Source: Cafeteria roenbergensis (lineage: Eukaryota > Sar > Bigyra > Bicosoecida > Cafeteriaceae). Taken from it: a DNA stretch of 64,000 nt. Position numbers and translations under genes: made by a program. The notes beneath the pieces are model-generated. The model was not told the origin of the DNA. It was given only the letters and a program-made list of their open reading frames with translations, and made no database searches. Of this stretch, positions 61,501 through 64,000 are shown in pieces (the first letter of the stretch is position 1; each line of letters opens with the position of its first letter). The DNA is taken from NCBI GenBank assembly GCA_008330645.1, contig VLTN01000038.1, positions 62,001 to 126,000 of the forward strand, given 5' to 3'.

Positions 61501-61928
61501 AGCGGGAACGGGGCTTGCCGCGAAGCGGCTGGTGGTCGACGGGCCAAGCGCCAGCCAAGCAGGCCGGCGGGCCGCTGGGGCACATGGGGGATGCTATAGC
61601 AGACCGGGCAGGCTGGGCAGGGCAGATCGGCGCGGAGGCACCGGCCCTGCACCAACCCAACCCGACCGTTGCAGATGGCGGCGCCACCGGTGGCCTTGCA
61701 AAGCGGCGAGCCCTGATCGGCACAGCGGCCATGAACCACCTCGTCGACAACCCGCCGACAAGCACGCTTGCGCCGCTCTTGCGGAGGCAGGGGAAGCCGC
61801 AGGGTGCGCGCCCCGAAGGCCCAGGCGGGCACGGGACAGCGCCGTCGAACGCAAGCTGGTCAGTCCCAATGTTGTCGGACGCAATCGGCAGCATGTGCCG
61901 AGAGAACGCGTGGCTGCCACAGGAGTGA
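55534..61928 (+). CDS. PH-domain and PDZ-like scaffold protein, 5' end incomplete
   Basis: The main frame runs to a TGA at 61926-61928, about 1,975 residues. It begins after a TGA at 55992 with no ATG before the PH domain, so an upstream exon is needed. The stretch 55534-55741 is coding-like (GIRRPGFSPDERPVAPVD), ends at a strong GTGAGT donor, and joins in phase to an acceptor at 56003. The PH domain starts YRRWLHRFFVLD and ends with the Trp helix LECLVWAVAVASAA, but about 200 disordered residues separate these halves. A PDZ-like domain (SGLIPGDVVLAVGDTP, about 58,850-58,990) follows. The rest is disordered Ala/Pro/Ser/Thr sequence with an Arg-rich cluster near 61,250. Membrane-associated scaffolding is inferred. 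The true start remains unknown. Confidence 0.7.
55742..56003 (+). other. Predicted intron in the 5' part of the PH/PDZ gene
   Basis: 262 bases. The donor GTGAGTGAC follows ACACCG. The acceptor GCCGCAG comes after a branch-like CTGAT. Phase 0 on both sides. Confidence 0.5.
57402..57830 (+). repeat. 39-bp minisatellite, 11 copies
   Basis: The unit encodes TDASTTAVRAGAA with Thr/Ala/Ile and Val/Ala variation. Eleven copies lie in frame in the PH/PDZ gene. Because 39 is a multiple of three, a second frame of the same strand is also open through the array. Confidence 0.95.
58386..58430 (+). repeat. GGTGGC hexamer repeat (poly-Gly)
   Basis: Seven GGTGGC units encode an uninterrupted glycine run in the PH/PDZ protein, upstream of the PDZ-like domain. 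Confidence 0.92.
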
Positions 61929-62268
61929 TCGTGGCTGCAACCGCTCGTCTGTTGTTTGTGACCCGAACAGCAAGCAACCTAGGCTGGCCAGTAAGGCGCA
62001 CTGCGTTCGTGCCACTCGCCGCTATGCGGCAAAATCCGCAAACCCAGTGTTTGCGCGCGTGTGATCGCTCAGACACACCGCTCCAGTCAGCGCCAGTCAC
62101 AAGACCATCAGCTGGTGTGTGTGTCGAGCAGGGCTCAGTTTGCGGAATTGAGAGCAGAGCGGTGCAGCCAGGGGGGGGGGGCACTCCCCTACCCGCCCCT
62201 CATCCCTGCTGGCGAAACCGCCAGCCCCTGCGCGCAAGCACACACGCGTTCACACTGCTAGCCTCGCT
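61929..62268. other. Intergenic between convergent gene ends
   Basis: 340 bases with a poly-G run near 62171. Nothing else seen. Confidence 0.6.
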
Positions 62269-64000
62269 TCACAGCATGGCAGCGACCCTGGCCGCGTCGG
62301 CCGGAGGCAGAGCCAATCCTTCCTTCGAGGCCAGGACGCGGAGCGCCTTGGCACGGTCCTGCACCTGACCGCTCCGCCCGCCGGACGACGAGGCTGCAGA
62401 GCTGGCGTGCAGAGCCCATGCGACGTTGACGAGCAGAGCCGAAAAGCACGGCCGCACCAGCGGGTGCGCCTCCGCAAAGGACCGCCACTCCTCGGTTGAG
62501 TCAAGGCCGGACGAAGTGGCTCTGCTGAGCGACGGAAGGATCGGGTCGTCCCCTGGGGGAGCATGGAACGCCAGTTCAACGGCTCTTTCGTACTGCTCCC
62601 GCCCCACAGCGTCGACGACGTCCATGATACGAAGCAGCAGGCTGAGCGACGCCCGGCTCTGCCCGAAAGTCGCTCCGTAGGAGTCTCTCTCTCGCGTCAT
62701 CGAAGTCCTCAGAGCGGCTGCTGCAGCGCTGGTGGCCGAGTCGGGCGGCAGAGCCACGGTGTTGACGAGAAGAGCAGCTCTGCCTCTAAGGGACTCCCGG
62801 TGGGGCTGGTTGGGCCGCAGCAGTGACGCCAGCGACGACATCAGCAGCTCTGCCGCCGACGTCACAGAGTGACCCCGAGCGTGAAGGTCCACCGCCCTGT
62901 CCACGAAACCGCGCGAAGTGCAATCGTGACCGGCGTCGCGGAGGCATGAGCAGAGCTCTCGCCACGCCTGCCCGTGGAGGACGCCACTCTCCACAAGATA
63001 CGGCGGCGAAACCGGGAGGAAGGATCCAGCGAGGCGGCGGGCAGAGGATCCTGCCACGCCTCCGGCGTCGCTCCCTGCCGACGTCAGCGAGCGGCCCCAC
63101 CCTGACAGGACGCTGATGGACGACTGAACGAGAGACGCGGCGTCGCTCCCGTCTCCGCCTTGGGAACCTCGCACGACGTCACCGGCCAGCGCGTCAGCTG
63201 ACACCTGCGCCGCCGACAGCATCGCACTCAGCAGACTGCGGCGGGACGGCGCATCCCTCGCGTGGACCAACATGCAGGGCAGAGCCGCACCGCACCTCGC
63301 CAGCTCTGCCAGGTCAGGGTGGTCTGCGGCAGAGCCCTGCCACCTAGGATCCTTCCCGGCAGAGCCCGCCGTGCTGCGTCCGGCTCCCGAGGGCGAGGTC
63401 AGCGGGATGCAGAGCCGCTGTGCTAGGTAGGCGGCCACCAGCCGACGGATGCAGAGCGAGTCACTGGTGTCGACGTCGCCTCGGCACGACGCGTCTTCCT
63501 GCAGAGCCATGTGGAAGGAGCCGACCCCTCCGGTAGAGCCATGTGGCCTGGCGGTTTCGGCGCCGCATTTGCTCCGGCGGACGAGTAGAGCCCCCGCTGC
63601 GTAGCGAGCGCCGCCGTCGGCGGCTCCGCCAGAGGACGCGGAGGGCCCCGAAGCGGACGTCGCTCCGCCAGTCACCGCCGTGTCAGCGCGCAGCATCAGT
63701 GCCGGGTCAGCCGTCCTGATGAGTCCAGCGTTGTAGAGCACCATTGCAATGTGCACCGCATCCTCTGCGTGCGAAACCGCGTTGAGTCGCTTTCCGTGCA
63801 GAGCCAGCACCGAAACCGCCCACTCGTATCGCTGCAGCAGAAGCAGCGTCGTGGCGAAAAAGTACGCGTCATCGTCGATCGTCTCCCCGGTAGAGCTCGA
63901 CATGCCGCCAACGTTGCCATCGACGTCGTCGTTGTCGTCGTCGTCCTCGAAATCGTCCTCCCAAACCTGGAACGTGTGGATATTTGCGGCGGTAAGCATT
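62269..64000 (-). CDS. NUP93: Nup93/Nic96 nucleoporin, C-terminal part
   Basis: The frame is open to the right edge. An ATG at 63999 exists, but the family's N-terminal half is absent, so the gene very probably continues outside. The visible part (about 577 residues) is all-helical. It opens with an acidic stretch, then YFFATTLLLLQRYEWAVSVL and EDAVHIAMVLYNAGLI, resembling the Nic96/Nup93 pattern of helical pairs in which an aromatic-Leu helix precedes (D/H)AVHxAxxLxxxGLL. The C-terminus (RAKALRVLASKEGLALP) also fits. Nup93 is a structural linker of the inner ring of the nuclear pore. Ala/Ser/Gly-rich inserts lengthen loops. The repeated words are found even in the conserved helices. Confidence 0.82.
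   Translation of the reverse strand, partial: MLTAANIHTFQVWEDDFEDDDDNDDVDGNVGGMSSSTGETIDDDAYFFATTLLLLQRYEWAVSVLALHGKRLNAVSHAEDAVHIAMVLYNAGLIRTADPALMLRADTAVTGGATSASGPSASSGGAADGGARYAAGALLVRRSKCGAETARPHGSTGGVGSFHMALQEDASCRGDVDTSDSLCIRRLVAAYLAQRLCIPLTSPSGAGRSTAGSAGKDPRWQGSAADHPDLAELARCGAALPCMLVHARDAPSRRSLLSAMLSAAQVSADALAGDVVRGSQGGDGSDAASLVQSSISVLSGWGRSLTSAGSDAGGVAGSSARRLAGSFLPVSPPYLVESGVLHGQAWRELCSCLRDAGHDCTSRGFVDRAVDLHARGHSVTSAAELLMSSLASLLRPNQPHRESLRGRAALLVNTVALPPDSATSAAAAALRTSMTRERDSYGATFGQSRASLSLLLRIMDVVDAVGREQYERAVELAFHAPPGDDPILPSLSRATSSGLDSTEEWRSFAEAHPLVRPCFSALLVNVAWALHASSAASSSGGRSGQVQDRAKALRVLASKEGLALPPADAARVAAML

Larger units (their letters stand above)
1..64000. repeat. Dispersed short-word family in coding DNA
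   Basis: GCGAAACCGC/GCGGTTTCGC and GGCAGAGCC/GGCTCTGCC recur dozens of times in the HECT, coiled-coil, channel, Sfi1-like, PH/PDZ and Nup93 genes, in both orientations and all frames. Less frequent companions are GATCCTTCC, GTCAGCTGAC, TTGCGATTGACCAAG and TTGCAGTTGC. In HECT the first word is read as AVS (2557), RFR (3771), GGF (3701) and, reversed, ETA (1667). Confidence 0.85.

Noticed and set aside
1-64000. Virus-like elements, LTR elements or Polintons
   Set aside because: No AT-rich block, capsid, integrase, polymerase or reverse-transcriptase signature was seen; composition stays GC-rich throughout.

Overview
The window is a GC-rich, gene-dense stretch of nuclear DNA from a unicellular eukaryote. 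Eukaryotic families (HECT ubiquitin ligase, RING-box protein, voltage-gated channel with a cyclic-nucleotide-binding fold, Sfi1/centrin-type protein, Nup93) sit beside spliceosomal introns with GTGAG donors. Very long uninterrupted reading frames, high GC, Gly/Ala/Ser-rich low-complexity proteins and membrane hybrid histidine kinases would suit a heterotrophic stramenopile flagellate such as Cafeteria. That is a guess from general character, not from a search. No plastid, viral, rRNA, tRNA or CRISPR signal was recognised.

Layout. 1-10620 (+): 3' part of a giant HECT E3 ligase. 11343-13927 (-): three-exon predicted secreted protein of unknown family. 14939-15751 (-): protein of a mostly bacterial conserved family. 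16140-16448 (-): broken paralogue of the 11-14 kb gene. 17058-21722 (-): coiled-coil protein. 22197-23195 (-): basic, probably nuclear protein. 23907-29045 (-): CNG/EAG-type channel. 30717-31484 (-): RING-box (cullin ligase) subunit. 32018-34369 (+): MFS transporter. 34479-45976 (-): three tandem membrane histidine kinases, A, B and C. 47092-54288 (-): Sfi1-like centriolar protein. About 55.5-61.9 kb (+): PH/PDZ protein. 62269-64000 (-): Nup93/Nic96, running off the right edge. Two ubiquitin-ligase components and several likely cytoskeletal or scaffold proteins are present, but gene order suggests no pathway cluster apart from the kinase array.

Two signals stand out. First, a small vocabulary of short DNA words (GCGAAACCGC/GCGGTTTCGC, GGCAGAGCC/GGCTCTGCC, GATCCTTCC, GTCAGCTGAC, TTGCGATTGACCAAG, TTGCAGTTGC) is scattered through the long, mostly intronless genes. 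It occurs in both orientations and in all reading frames, so it is a DNA-level signal and not a peptide motif. The same words are almost absent from the intron-bearing genes (11-14 kb, RING-box, kinase array). Second, kinase C carries an extra piece of about 0.52 kb that A and B lack at the same codon. It has 13-bp inverted repeats near its ends, an internal duplication, and GT/AG borders that keep the frame, so it looks like a recent transposon-derived intron (introner-like). The three kinases also share near-identical ATP-binding-domain DNA although their other parts have diverged, and that domain lacks key ATP-site residues.
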